DNA of 64,000 bases from Choristoneura fumiferana (Eukaryota; Arthropoda; Insecta; Lepidoptera; Tortricidae). Shown here one piece after another: positions 22,501 to 30,009 of the stretch. Each line of letters starts with the position of its first letter. The first letter of the stretch is position 1. The position numbers and the translations under genes are program-made. The notes beneath the pieces were generated by a model. It was not told where the DNA came from, did not search any database, and worked only from the letters and a program-made list of their open reading frames with translations. The stretch spans positions 20,203,609 to 20,267,608 of the forward strand of contig NC_133477.1 of the NCBI RefSeq assembly GCF_025370935.1, given 5' to 3'.

Positions 22501-23948
22501 TTGAAAAGTTATATTACCAAATGAGAAAGTTACAGGTTTTAGAACCTTTGAACAGCTCTCCTGTAAATTTATGATTATGCACTTGTACCAGTATACGTAG
22601 GAGGTGTCGTAATGGTGCGTGCGAAGTTCCCAATCCGCACTGAGCCCGCGTGGGAACTATGGCCCAAGCCCTCTTGTTCTGTTCTGAGAGGAGGCCTGTG
22701 CCCAGCAGTGGGACGGATATAGGCTGGGATGATGATGATTTTGTTACCAATATATATATCATGATCCGTCATGGCCGCAAACCATAAAGAGATCTGACGT
22801 TGTCATGGCGGTTTATTTACGTTTAGTGCTAGTGTCGCCTCAGATGCCGTATTTATATCGTTAGACTCATTTCTGACGTTCGCGATCACAATCAAATGAC
22901 AGTTTTCGTATACAAAAACTGCCAGAAACAGTGTCAGAAACGTTACGCAATAGAACCTCTAGTTAATGCCGCGGGTTCACGGTCACGGTGGATGCAGACC
23001 GCTTCCAATCGAAGCGACTGGAGGTCTATGGGGAGTCCAACAGTGAACGTCATACGGCTGAAATGATGATGATGATGCGATGTTGCGATAAAGTTTTCTT
23101 TGTACGTATAATAGTTAATGCTATAACGTTTTAAACTTTCGTGATTCTCACTCATAGTCAAAATACCACAAACGGGACTTATCACGCTATTATTACACAA
23201 ATTCGTGGAATCCTGTTATTAGTAAGTGTCGGCGTCGGGATGAATGTTCGGAGGGACGATCGGACGTTGTTAGTGTTGTGTGTCGGTGTGATAGGGTGAC
23301 TAATAAAAGTGACCAAGTGCGGGTAGTTCGTGATACGAGTGCCGGCACTATTAGTGATCAAGTGCGGGTAGTTCGAAGAACTCGCGCTGCTAGGCAGACT
23401 TGACACCCCACACTTCAGTCTACTCGTGACCACGGCATCTGTAACGTTGCCGAAACGTCGAGGTAAATATTACTTGTGTAATAATAGCGTGATAAGTCCC
23501 GTTTGTGGTATTTTGACTATAGTTAATGCTAATGAGGGTTTTAAATATCGCTAGATGGCGTTAGTACCGTGATTTCCGTTTGACGTTTGCTTGCGATTGG
23601 CTCATTTCGTTTTTTAACCAATCACGAGCAAACGTCAAACGTCTCACGATACTAACGCCATCTAGCGATATTTCGCCTCTGTGAAAACAAGCATTCCTTC
23701 TTTGCAGTAAACGAGAAACTCATCTACGAACACGTTGTCGCCATTAGCAGCTTGCTAGAGAGTAAGTAATATTCTAGACAACACTAACATGTTGTATCTA
23801 AGTTGGTCAACAGAAACTTTGTTTGCTTTAACCTAATAATGTGTGTGAGTGACACCGTGTATTTCAAGCAGTTTAATATTGCCTTTTCTATTTATAGAAG
23901 ACTACACTAAATGGGATAGCGAAGATTTGAAAAAATTCGCGTTCAGCA
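10591..23948 (+). CDS. Multi-exon gene of tiny exons, unidentified protein
   Basis: Eleven exons join without a frame break: 10591-10700, 13743-13764, 13922-13945, 14742-14789, 15866-15910, 17002-17046, 17356-17376, 17783-17830, 19055-19231, 23708-23761 and 23898-23948. Each has a pyrimidine-rich AG acceptor and a GT donor, mostly GTAAGT or GTGAGT. The first junction is phase 0 and all later ones are phase 1. A twelfth upstream exon, 10480-10513, also fits (TTTTTTACCCTGGGTAG acceptor, GTAAGT donor). Pieces include STQHINDIIGNVQLSTWNGA, LGKVKKLFADVGDI, LPGVLDDAFNSLVV, VGRVDGAVVNLLIPG, VIAIGKIFVCILGPD and the longest exon, CQQDYLSEYGYNDIASC then KQQVEKFINDYIKGKG. The middle is hydrophobic, the end charged and helical. 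The start and signal exon are missing and may lie in the gap. The end is uncertain: without splicing the last exon stops at TAA 23951-23953. I do not recognise the family. Confidence 0.75.
10786..10922. mobile_element. Fold-back MITE
   Basis: GCAGTCTTTGACAAAGTGGG and its inverse CCCACTTTGTGAAAGACTGC, about 135 bp apart end to end, with ACTATAATAGAG repeats inside. Intronic. Confidence 0.65.
11400..11700 (+). repeat. Diverged dispersed repeat, partly duplicated
   Basis: GAGTTCCTTCCTACGGAGAC, then CCGCGATGTCACTGCCAGAT and TATTGTATTGTCACCAGATT resemble the family at 7105-7412. A second, weaker GAGTTCCTT… unit starts near 11470. Confidence 0.4.
12125..12350 (+). repeat. Dispersed repeat, GCCCGCGGCTTCGCCCGCGT type
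   Basis: Begins CTAGCTTTTGCCCGCGGCTT, then GGTATAAAAAGTAACCTATG, and ends in a short AC-rich run. A very common lepidopteran retroposed repeat. Antisense copies are at 18335-18722 and 55385-55715; a sense fragment is at 26605-26710. Confidence 0.65.
12404..12814. mobile_element. Mariner-type MITE, TA target duplication
   Basis: 411 bp with imperfect inverted ends of about 90 bp: CAGCGTGGAAACAATAAGTG and CTTATTGTTTCAACCCTG. Flanked by TA at 12402-12403 and 12815-12816. No transposase ORF. Confidence 0.75.
13193..13634 (+). mobile_element. MITE family 1
   Basis: About 442 bp from AATGAGGGCCATCG to CGGTAGCCCTCATT, lying in an intron of the plus-strand gene just before its 13743 exon. Flanked by TA on both sides if the element is read from ATGAGGG, but other copies do not share TA flanks. 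Confidence 0.8.
15119..15200. mobile_element. Very short hairpin MITE
   Basis: AAGCGGCAATTACACTG and CAGTGTAATTGCCGCTT face each other; the pairing continues with few mismatches to leave a tiny GC-rich loop (CGCACCGCGCGACCGC). Confidence 0.7.
15285..15805 (-). repeat. Dispersed repeat, antisense
   Basis: Contains AGGGTTCCGTAGTC and TGTCTGTCCGGCTG, later GGATAGGTCTTTTAAAACCA and TTTTCATTAAAATCGAGTC. These are the reverse complement of blocks at 62555-62885. Intronic. A likely retroposed element end with no useful ORF. Confidence 0.55.
15972..16112. mobile_element. Fold-back MITE, CTTAACGYATTCACTGCCAC ends
   Basis: 20-bp inverted ends with one mismatch enclose 141 bp, including ACGCATATATGCGT. 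Intronic. Confidence 0.7.
18335..18722 (-). repeat. Dispersed repeat, antisense GCCCGCGGCTTCG type
   Basis: Contains CTTCACGCTTAAATGGCTGG, GGATTTGGATGAAATTTGGT and GATATTCCCACGGGATAGGG. An internal segment (ACACATAGGCTACTTTT… CCACGGGATAG) occurs twice, near 18423 and 18542. It ends at GCATGCGAAGCCGCAGGTAA. A GT microsatellite lies at 18323-18340. Confidence 0.6.
19518..19752. mobile_element. Fold-back element with GC-rich interior
   Basis: 42-bp inverted ends (TATAATGACCCGGATAGCTC… and its inverse) with one mismatch. The interior includes TCGACATGTTTCGGGC and about 85 bp that is very GC-rich (CGCACTGCGCGCCGCCGCTC). No coding frame with support. It sits in the 19232-23707 intron. Confidence 0.75.
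20050..20222 (+). mobile_element. tRNA-derived SINE, 5' half (split by a transposon)
   Basis: The head carries a B-box-like GTGGGTTCGAACCCCGG, then GCTCGCACCTCGTGAG, GGAATTACATTTGAAATTTA and CGGTGAAGGAAAACATCGT. The sequence breaks at TAAT (20219-20222) and resumes at 22610. A related copy is at 54748-54960 on the minus strand. Confidence 0.7.
20904..21097. mobile_element. Fold-back MITE nested in the 2.4 kb transposon
   Basis: TCCTGTACTATACTGTAACC and ATTAGGGCTACTGATTACTA pair with TAGTAATTAGTAGCCCTAAT and TAAAGTATAGTACAGGG, with a poly-T interior. Confidence 0.7.
21440..21560 (+). repeat. Dispersed repeat inside the 2.4 kb transposon
   Basis: TTTTTACGAACCGGTGGTAA, then GACATTCATAAGTGCTTGTT and a TTTGACTTTGA end. 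A related sequence is at 425-520 in copy A only. Confidence 0.5.
21600..21893 (+). repeat. Dispersed repeat, GGGTTCCGTACC type
   Basis: GCACGAAGGGTTCCGTACCA … ACAGCCTGGTGACAGACGGA … TTGGGTACGGAACCCTGAAG. An antisense copy is at 25005-25280. Confidence 0.6.
22610..22742 (+). mobile_element. tRNA-derived SINE, 3' half
   Basis: Continues from TAAT as GGTGCGTGCGAAGTTCCCAA, then GTGGGAACTATGGCCCAAGC, GAGGAGGCCTGTGCCCAGCA, and a (TGA)n tail at 22729-22738. The 3' end is LINE-like, as in many lepidopteran SINEs. Confidence 0.7.
22970..23077 (+). mobile_element. LINE 3'-end fragment
   Basis: GACTGGAGGTCTATGGGGAG, then CAACAGTGAACGTCATACGG and GCTGAAATGATGATGATGAT, the sense-strand version of the CCACTGCTGG-type end. 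Confidence 0.65.
23154..23520. mobile_element. Fold-back element with perfect 47-bp arms
   Basis: 23154-23200 (ATAGTCAAAATACCACAAAC …) is the exact reverse complement of 23474-23520. The 273-bp interior repeats CAAGTGCGGGTAGTTCG twice and contains GTTGCCGAAACGTCGAGG close to the right arm. No long ORF. It lies in the same intron as the nested transposon. Confidence 0.8.
23531..23675. mobile_element. MITE family 2, fold-back
   Basis: ATATCGCTAGATGGCGTTAG and its inverse CTAACGCCATCTAGCGATAT, with an inner pair of arms around TTGGCTCATTTCG. It begins AATGAGGG like family 1. It ends 33 bp before the exon at 23708. Confidence 0.7.
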
Positions 23949-23989
23949 GTAAGTAATTATAATTGTTTTATAATAAGTCGTAGAGTGTG

Positions 23990-24329
23990 AATGAGGGCTA
24001 TCGTTTTTTGTCTCACTAGATGGCGCACTGTTGCGTGAGGTGTTTAAGTATGGCTTTCAAAGTCTGTTATTACGGGCGTCCCCGTTTTGTTCGGAAAAAA
24101 GGGAGGATAAAGGTTTCCGAAAGACAAAACTGTCTCAAACACATACATTCATTGCCCCGGAACGCATATTTGCCATAATTAATTTCAGATATTACAAAAT
24201 ATTCACAAAATTTTTCTAATCAAAAATAAACCCGCGTAGCTCACTCAAAAACTATGAGATTTGACATTTCGGAGACCTCACGCTACACTAGCGCCTCTAG
24301 TGGCGAATTCATTCACGATAGCCCTCATT
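23990..24329 (+). mobile_element. MITE family 1, internally deleted
   Basis: Termini AATGAGGGCTATCG and CGATAGCCCTCATT are intact. About 95 bp of the interior, from the AAACAAAGTTTAG part to the CCACAGTG part, is missing, giving 340 bp. It lies directly after the last mapped exon of the plus-strand gene. Confidence 0.8.
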
Positions 24330-24365
24330 CTCAATTTTGCGTTATTACGACTACAGCGCTTATTC

Positions 24366-24782
24366 AATGAGGGCTACCGTTTTCGCGCTCACTAGTTGGC
24401 GCCACTGTAGACTAAGGTTCCATTAACTTACATTAATCATACATTTGTATGGATAATTTTTGTGTCACATTAGAAAAAGTTAATGGAAATTAAAACTACG
24501 TGCTGACGCAGCTTTAACACTGTGCAACTTTTTGGTCGTCACCCGCATAGTGGTTAGTTTGTTATTAAGTACGGGCGTGAAAACAAAATTTACATTTAAA
24601 TCATATTTAGTACCTTAAAACAGTTCCGTAAAAATATCGAGCATGCCACAGTGTTGCGTAGTCCCGTTTTCTTCGGAAATAAGGGAGGACAAAGGTTTCC
24701 GAAAGACAACACTCAACTGTCTCAAAACGCAGATTCATTGCCCCGTAACGCATATTTGCCATAATTAATTTCAAGTATTTCG
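24366..24782 (+). mobile_element. MITE family 1, truncated and rearranged
   Basis: Begins AATGAGGGCTACCG and carries the family interior (TATCGAGCATGCCACAGTGT, then GGGAGGACAAAGGTTTCCGA). It stops at TAATTTCAAGTATTTCG, where a different repeat begins. It starts only 37 bp after another copy of the family. Confidence 0.7.
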
Positions 24783-24990
24783 CTTTGCTGTTCCGTCCTG
24801 TGAAGACGATCCTGGCCCGACTACCAGGATGTCACTACCAGATTATTATATTGTCACACAAGTAACATAAGTAGGTATACCAAATTTCAAGTCAGTCCAA
24901 CTACTGGAAGTTGGTCGAATTTAACTTGCAAGATTTGATTACAGACAGACAGACAACGGGACAGGTGAAACTAAATAAAAGCTTGTAAAA
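24783..24990 (+). repeat. Dispersed repeat, (CAGA)n/AAAGCTTGTAA family
   Basis: Starts abruptly at TGTTCCGTCCTGTGAAGACG, where it interrupts a truncated AATGAGGG MITE (24366-24782). Confidence 0.6.
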
Positions 24991-25004
24991 ACGGAAAACC
25001 TATT

Positions 25005-25280
25005 ACTAACACTTCGCTGTCCGTAGCGTCCGTCCGTCTGTTTGTCCGTCCATCTGTCGTGAGGCCGTCATGAACCGTGATAGTTAGTTTAAATTTTCAC
25101 AGATTATGTACAACCTGTGGCCGCTATAACAACAATTACTAAAAACAGAATAAAATAAATATTTAAGGGGGCTACCATACGCCAAACTTATTTTTTTCTT
25201 TTTATTCAAAATGTCTAATGTGGTACATAGATAATGGTAAGGAACCCTTCGTGCGCGGGTCCGTCTCGCACTTGGCCGGT
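25005..25280 (-). repeat. Dispersed repeat, GGGTTCCGTACC type (antisense)
   Basis: CACTTCGCTGTCCGTAGCGT … CTGTCGTGAGGCCGTCATGA … GGAACCCTTCGTGCGCGGGT … CGCACTTGGCCGG, the reverse of the element at 21600-21893. Confidence 0.55.
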
Positions 25281-25427
25281 TATAATTGTCAATTGCCGGT
25301 TAGAATGTCGAAAGCCTAAATGAATAACTTTCGTAGTCTATAACGTTCGAAATACATACAAGTTTATACAACACGACTGGTCGCATGAATATAATATCGA
25401 AGTACAAAATGAATAAAATTATTTGTC

Positions 25428-25629
25428 CAGCAGTGGTGTACCGGTATAGCACACGGCACGGAATGCCGAGGACCCGGGTTCGATTCCCAGTGCTGGTCTT
25501 ATTTTTCTGGTTTTCTGTGCATCTATATTTCAGTTTGTATTTTCAATTTAGGTTTTACGGGATGACCGTAAAAGTAAAAAATTTGAAATTGAAATAAAAA
25601 ATACAAAAAGATTCCGAAAAAACAATCTT
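25428..25629 (+). mobile_element. tRNA-derived SINE with 13-bp target duplication
   Basis: The head resembles a tRNA: GGTGTACCGGTATAGC (A-box region), then GGGTTCGATTCCCAGTGC (B box). The body is TTCTGTGCATCTATATTTCA and the tail AAAAATACAAAAAGATTCCG … CAATCTT. The 13-bp AAAATTATTTGTC repeats at 25415-25427 and 25630-25642, so the insertion is intact and young. Confidence 0.85.
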
Positions 25630-25995
25630 AAAATTATTTGTCATAAACTTAATACACATACGTCTAGAATGTCGAAAGCCTAAATAAATAATATTTGTTA
25701 CATAGGTACTCGAAATCATTATTCTAACAAATGGTTACCCCTTAGTGTCCACATTATTATACATTAATAGGTAGGTTAGGTTAGGTTCGTTAGGTATCTT
25801 CTGATGCCCGAAGGGCAGACCGCCCAGAAATAGGAGGCGGGGCTCCGTCGACATCAGGCGTGGGTAATGCTGCTGAAAATACATTTACGCAACTGATAAA
25901 ATAATCTACTGGTAAAAATAAGCCAAAAAATAAACAGAAAAATTATAAAACGCTTCATGAAAAATCGCCACATTAAAATAGACGAATAAGTAATA

Positions 25996-26112
25996 ATGTA
26001 ATTTTACTTTTTTTGTAATATTTTTTTATTTTATTTGTTTTAATTTTGCTGTATATGTGTGTCTTCTGTGTAAGTCAATAAATGTCTTCTTTCTTTCTTT
26101 CTTTCTTTCTAA
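25996..26112 (+). mobile_element. LINE 3'-UTR fragment, CTTT tail
   Basis: TTTTGCTGTATATGTGTGTC, then TGTGTAAGTCAATAAATGTC and (TTTC)n. This is the last ~110 bp of the same LINE family as 5455-6115, heavily 5'-truncated. Confidence 0.65.
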
Positions 26113-26504
26113 ATTTTATTTCGGTACAAAATAACAAAATACAATATTCAACTTAAATTTCTCCTCATACATAACATAACTAACAAACCTACCTACATAA
26201 AATAAAAAAAACTTGCATAAAATAAAAAAATAGAACCTAAAACTAAAACAAATTACATAAAGAGTACTCCTTAGGCAAGGTCCTTAGGTTAGGTTAGGTT
26301 AGGTTGTTTTAAGCGATAAGACCGCCTATTGTCTACCCTGAATCTAAGTGTTTATATCATAAGTTTTTTGTACTGCTTTATGGTGTGCAATAAAGAATAT
26401 TTGTATTGTATTGTATTGTCCCGAAGATGCTGGCAGCGTTTCCTCTTTGAAATAGCTAGGCTAATCTTTGTCCGAGGAAGCTAACAGCTCTTCGGTCACC
26501 AGTG

Positions 26505-26575
26505 NNNNNNNNNNNNNNNNNNNNNNNNNNNNNNNNNNNNNNNNNNNNNNNNNNNNNNNNNNNNNNNNNNNNNNN
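26505..26575. other. Short assembly gap (N run)
   Basis: 71 N between repeat sequences. Confidence 0.99.
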
Positions 26576-26604
26576 ATGTTATTATATTACGTATAAGAAA
26601 ATGA

Positions 26605-26727
26605 CGAGCTGTTGCCCGCCCGCGGCGTCGCCTGCCATAACTTCATTTATTGTTCGTTATTCGTTTATCCCGCGGGAACTACTATGCAATTTTTCGGGAT
26701 AAAAGTTTTATCCCGAAAAATTGCATA
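26605..26727 (+). repeat. Dispersed repeat fragment ending in a 45-bp palindrome
   Basis: GCTGTTGCCCGCCCGCGGCG and TTATCCCGCGGGAAC belong to the GCCCGCGGCTTCG family. 26683-26727 is a perfect palindrome about G26705: TATGCAATTTTTCGGGATAA… mirrored to …ATCCCGAAAAATTGCATA. Confidence 0.7.
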
Positions 26728-26931
26728 CCATCAGTGGTGTAGCACGCGGTACGGATTACCGAGGACCTGGGTTCGATTCCCAGTGATGGTCTTATTTTTC
26801 TGTTTTTTCTGTGCATCTATATTTCAGTTTGTATTTTCAATTTCGGTTTTTCGGGTGACCGTAAAAGTAAAAATTTGGAATTGAAATAAAAAAATACAAA
26901 AAGATTCCAAAAAAACAATCTTAAAAGTTTT
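26728..26931 (+). mobile_element. tRNA-derived SINE, second copy
   Basis: Same body and tail as 25428-25629, with GTGGTGTAGCACGCGGTACG in the head (about 8 nt shorter A-box region) and GGGTTCGATTCCCAGTGATG. The 5' flank is a perfect palindrome (26683-26727). AAAAGTTTTAT occurs just 5' of it (26702-26712) and just 3' of the tail, so the target duplication may have included part of the palindrome. Confidence 0.75.
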
Positions 26932-26943
26932 ATGTGTAATGTA

Positions 26944-27073
26944 CAGTCAATTGCAAAGATATCAACAAGGCCAAAGTTACAAAAATATGTATACACGACT
27001 TTATGCACTTAACATTAAGGACGTTATACATATTTTTGTAACTTTGGCCGTGTCGATATTTTTTGCACTTGAC
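26944..27073. mobile_element. Fold-back MITE, TA target duplication
   Basis: 130 bp. Arms of about 55 bp: CAGTCAATTGCAAAGATATC… GGCCAAAGTTACAAAAATAT, and the inverse. TA at 26942-26943 and 27074-27075. Confidence 0.75.
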
Positions 27074-27075
27074 TA

Positions 27076-28410
27076 CCTAATCCAGCCAGGTTAGGTAGGT
27101 ATAAATTATTTGTCCAAACATCGAAACTTTCGAATTTATAATACCTTTTATTAGAATGATTTATTACAATAGCTCCATTAGATCGGGTGATTGAGCTATA
27201 AATGAATCGATTCATTCAAATACACCGGATGTTAAACTTAAGTGTCCATTCATTCCGTCCATCTATTGACTGATTGATCCTTTATTAGAGAACAATTAAA
27301 ACGATATTACACCAACACGTGCTTACCTACATCTACAAAATAAAATCATAGTCCGTTTGATGACAAACAAAATTTAAATAAAAATATAAAAAATGACTGC
27401 TTGAATAAAAGTTTTTTTTTTAATAGGTACGCTGTCGTCGCTTAGGTACATAGAATCTTTTCCCGCTGCTTTTTAAACAGTATTTTTTTCAAAGCATCCA
27501 CTGTTAAGTAGGTAGTTTTATTATTTAACTTAAATCAGTTAAATCTTAACTTAAACTGCGCAAAAAAACGGCCGAATTGTCGAGAGAATTTGCAAGAATC
27601 GTCGTTACAAACGGGTGTGGTAGGTACCTATTTAATTCTTACTTAAGTGCCCTTTTTGCCTTTTTTTTCTTACTCAAGTCTTTGAATTCATATCTTATTC
27701 TCAATTTACCGAATATAGCGACAGCTAGTGATTTTTTTAAACAATCAAGTTTTATCCAGCAGTTAATTGGTCAATTAGCAAACCTTAATGCCAGATCGTA
27801 ACAAATCCTTTGCGATTGATAGACGCTCAGCAGAACAAATATACCAAATGCTTGCAAAACGGTGAAGCCAAAAAAAACAACGTTCGTTTTCGTTCGTTGT
27901 TTCTCCTTTTGAAAATAAAAACTAAGCAGGTATAACAGCACTAATTTACTTTTTTACTTTAAAGATAACTAATCTCCAGTTAAGTAAATTTCTGCAATCA
28001 AAAATGTACCTACTCAACCGAAGATTTGGCGGCTGCTTTGACGTTGAATATATGTACATAGGTACGTTTGACGTTGAATATATGTATAGATCTATAGCGA
28101 ATCGAATTCGAGCTGTTTTTATGTTATAATAACTCGAAGTGAGGCACATTAAATAATACGACGCGCACGGCAGAACTGTGTTAATTTAAAGTTTGAAACC
28201 AGAATTAAATTTAGGTATAACTATATAAGCTAGGTACATCAGCCAATATGTGGTACCATCCTAAAGTTGAATAATGTTTTGCATGCCAATAATGCCAATA
28301 AACGTGTCTGTGAACTCGAAAGTTCGACTTTAGCGACATATTCATTAGATAGGAACTTGTTTAAACGTGACTACCACTTACTGGCTGCCATATACACTAG
28401 GTTTGACAAT
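27076..28410. other. Intergenic AT-rich stretch
   Basis: No supported coding frame or complete element. A short direct repeat ACGTTGAATATATGTA occurs at 28042 and 28072. Weakly open frames (27577, 28267) lack splice or start context. Confidence 0.5.
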
Positions 28411-28417
28411 ATAATTA

Positions 28418-28641
28418 CACTGACAAGCAAAAATAAAGGATCGGTTACAAAAATTACGAACACAACAAAGCCCGCTGTGATGCTTCTTTCGAGTAAATGA
28501 GTTTGTTTGTACTTAATAGTTTTATTCTTTATGTTAAGGTTATTATATGCGTAGTTAAATTAGCTTCAATGTATTTTTTAAATCAAGAAAATATGTATGA
28601 CCTATTGCGAGTTTAACGACCTTTATTTTTGCTCGTCAGTG
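28418..28641. mobile_element. MITE with CACTGACRAGCAAAAATAAAGG ends
   Basis: Left CACTGACAAGCAAAAATAAA and right inverse TTTATTTTTGCTCGTCAGTG, flanked by TA (28416-28417, 28642-28643). About 224 bp, mariner-like. Confidence 0.65.
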
Positions 28642-28671
28642 TATTATACAAGTAGACTTAAAGCCGTATTC

Positions 28672-28860
28672 ACATTTATCTGTCATGTTGTGTTGTGATG
28701 CTTCTATCTATACATTGTATATATGTATTTTAATGTTTCATGTTTTCTGTATTTTTTTATTTTATTTGGTTAATTGCTGTATAGTGTGTCTTCGGTGTAA
28801 GTGAATAAATGTCTCTTTCTTCTTTCTCTTCTTTCTTTCTCTCTTTCTCTCTCTCTCTAT
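28672..28860 (+). mobile_element. LINE 3'-UTR fragment, CTTT tail
   Basis: GTGTCTTCGGTGTAAGTGAA followed by TAAATGTC and a degenerate (TTTC)/(CTCT) tail. Same family as 5455-6115 and 25996-26112. Confidence 0.6.
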
Positions 28861-29355
28861 TAACTGATGCGACACAGCACAAAGACCATGGAATTTCAAA
28901 TATTTAATCGTAAGTTAAATTTCATGACCTTTGCATTTGAGATTTCAAGAATTTATCCCGATCCCACATGATCACAATACAGTACGAATATAATTTCGAA
29001 AAACTCATTGTGAGCTTGGATTTGAATCCACTATCATCTGCTTGAGACGCCACAGGTATTCAAAGATATTTATTATTCGCAGGTAAGGTCTCACTCAGAT
29101 GTCATGAGGTCATGACATCTAACACCAAGTGTATTAGTTTGGCTAATGAAAGCTGAACCCAGCTATTATTTGAGTGGCAACATTATTCAAATGTCATGGG
29201 CAAACAGACCAAAGAGTATAAGAAAACAGACACATGAGCTTGTACTATTATCTATTCTATGACTTGTTCAGTTTAGTACCTTCGTGTGTTAAAATAGTTT
29301 TTTGGAAATTTACTACAATCAAAAGTGGTGTGCCACATATTATATTAACCATGAT

Positions 29356-29913
29356 ATGATAAGCAAATTCAAACAAAAACAAGCAGAGATGGAAACCTTG
29401 TTCCAACAGAAAAAAGAGTGTTTAGATGCGATGACCGAATTTGTAGGTTAGTAGGCAATAGGCATGGTAAAATATTTTGATACTTAGATACTAATAATCC
29501 TTTCAGAACTGGTCAATACAATTGTGGTTTGTAAGATTCACTTTTTCTCAAAAATATTCGTATTAGCCTTTTTATGTTCAGCATATATAATATGTTGAAC
29601 AAGATATTATCGTTTTAAATAATTACTTATTTTCGAATAGGCATGCAATAGACAGAAAAGCATATAAAGTAGGCACGATTCTTATTTCTAATCGTCACTT
29701 TTGTACGACAGAGAAGCTTCTGTACCGGTACTATTACTTATTCTGTGGTAATACCATCTGCAATTTTTTTTAATTTGCCGCTGTTTTGCAGGTTCATCTT
29801 TCATTAGCCAGACTCTAACATGTGTTTGTAACTTCACAACATTTATTTCAATTCCATACTTCACTACGATATCGTTAGTCCAAAGCCGTCAGTTCCTGAA
29901 ACGGACCTTATAG
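29356..29913 (+). CDS. Candidate small two-exon gene
   Basis: Exon 1, 29356-29446, opens with ATG (MISKFKQKQAEMETLFQQKK) and ends phase 1 at a GTTAGT donor. Exon 2, 29792-29913, follows a strong acceptor (CCGCTGTTTTGCAG) in the right phase and reads 40 codons to TAG. A TATAAG at 29217 and an ATTAAA after the stop are compatible with a short transcript. The second exon is T-rich and not convincing as protein. The pair could also be terminal exons of the plus-strand gene upstream, or chance. Confidence 0.25.
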
Positions 29914-30009
29914 ATTGGATTAAATAGAAAGCAACAACCGTATCTTATCTATACGATTCCACTATCAATTGTTTGCGAGTCTTCGAAAGGTTACTCACGC
30001 GCCGAGATT

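Larger units (their letters stand above)
20223..22609. mobile_element. DNA transposon with 30-bp TIRs, inserted in a SINE
   Basis: The ends are CCTCCTACGTATACTGGTAC (20228-20252 with AAGTG) and the exact inverse at 22580-22604. The pairing extends to 30 bp (20223-20252 / 22580-22609) with one mismatch. TAAT flanks both sides (20219-20222, 22610-22613), and the SINE reads continuously across the insertion. Length 2387 bp. Motif variants of GTATACTGGTACAAGTG lie near both ends (20402, 22147, 22182, 22335). No transposase ORF is visible, so it is non-autonomous; superfamily undetermined. Confidence 0.85.

Noticed and set aside
25428..25500. tRNA gene on the plus strand
   Set aside because: The tRNA-like head is followed by a shared SINE tail and flanked by a 13-bp target duplication.
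26284..26305. Telomeric (TTAGG)n array
   Set aside because: Only about four units; similar short runs occur at 25771 and 60159 and are common in lepidopteran intergenic DNA. Not a telomere.
28267..28500. 77-codon plus-strand frame
   Set aside because: Its 3' part overlaps the end of a MITE and there is no start or splice support.
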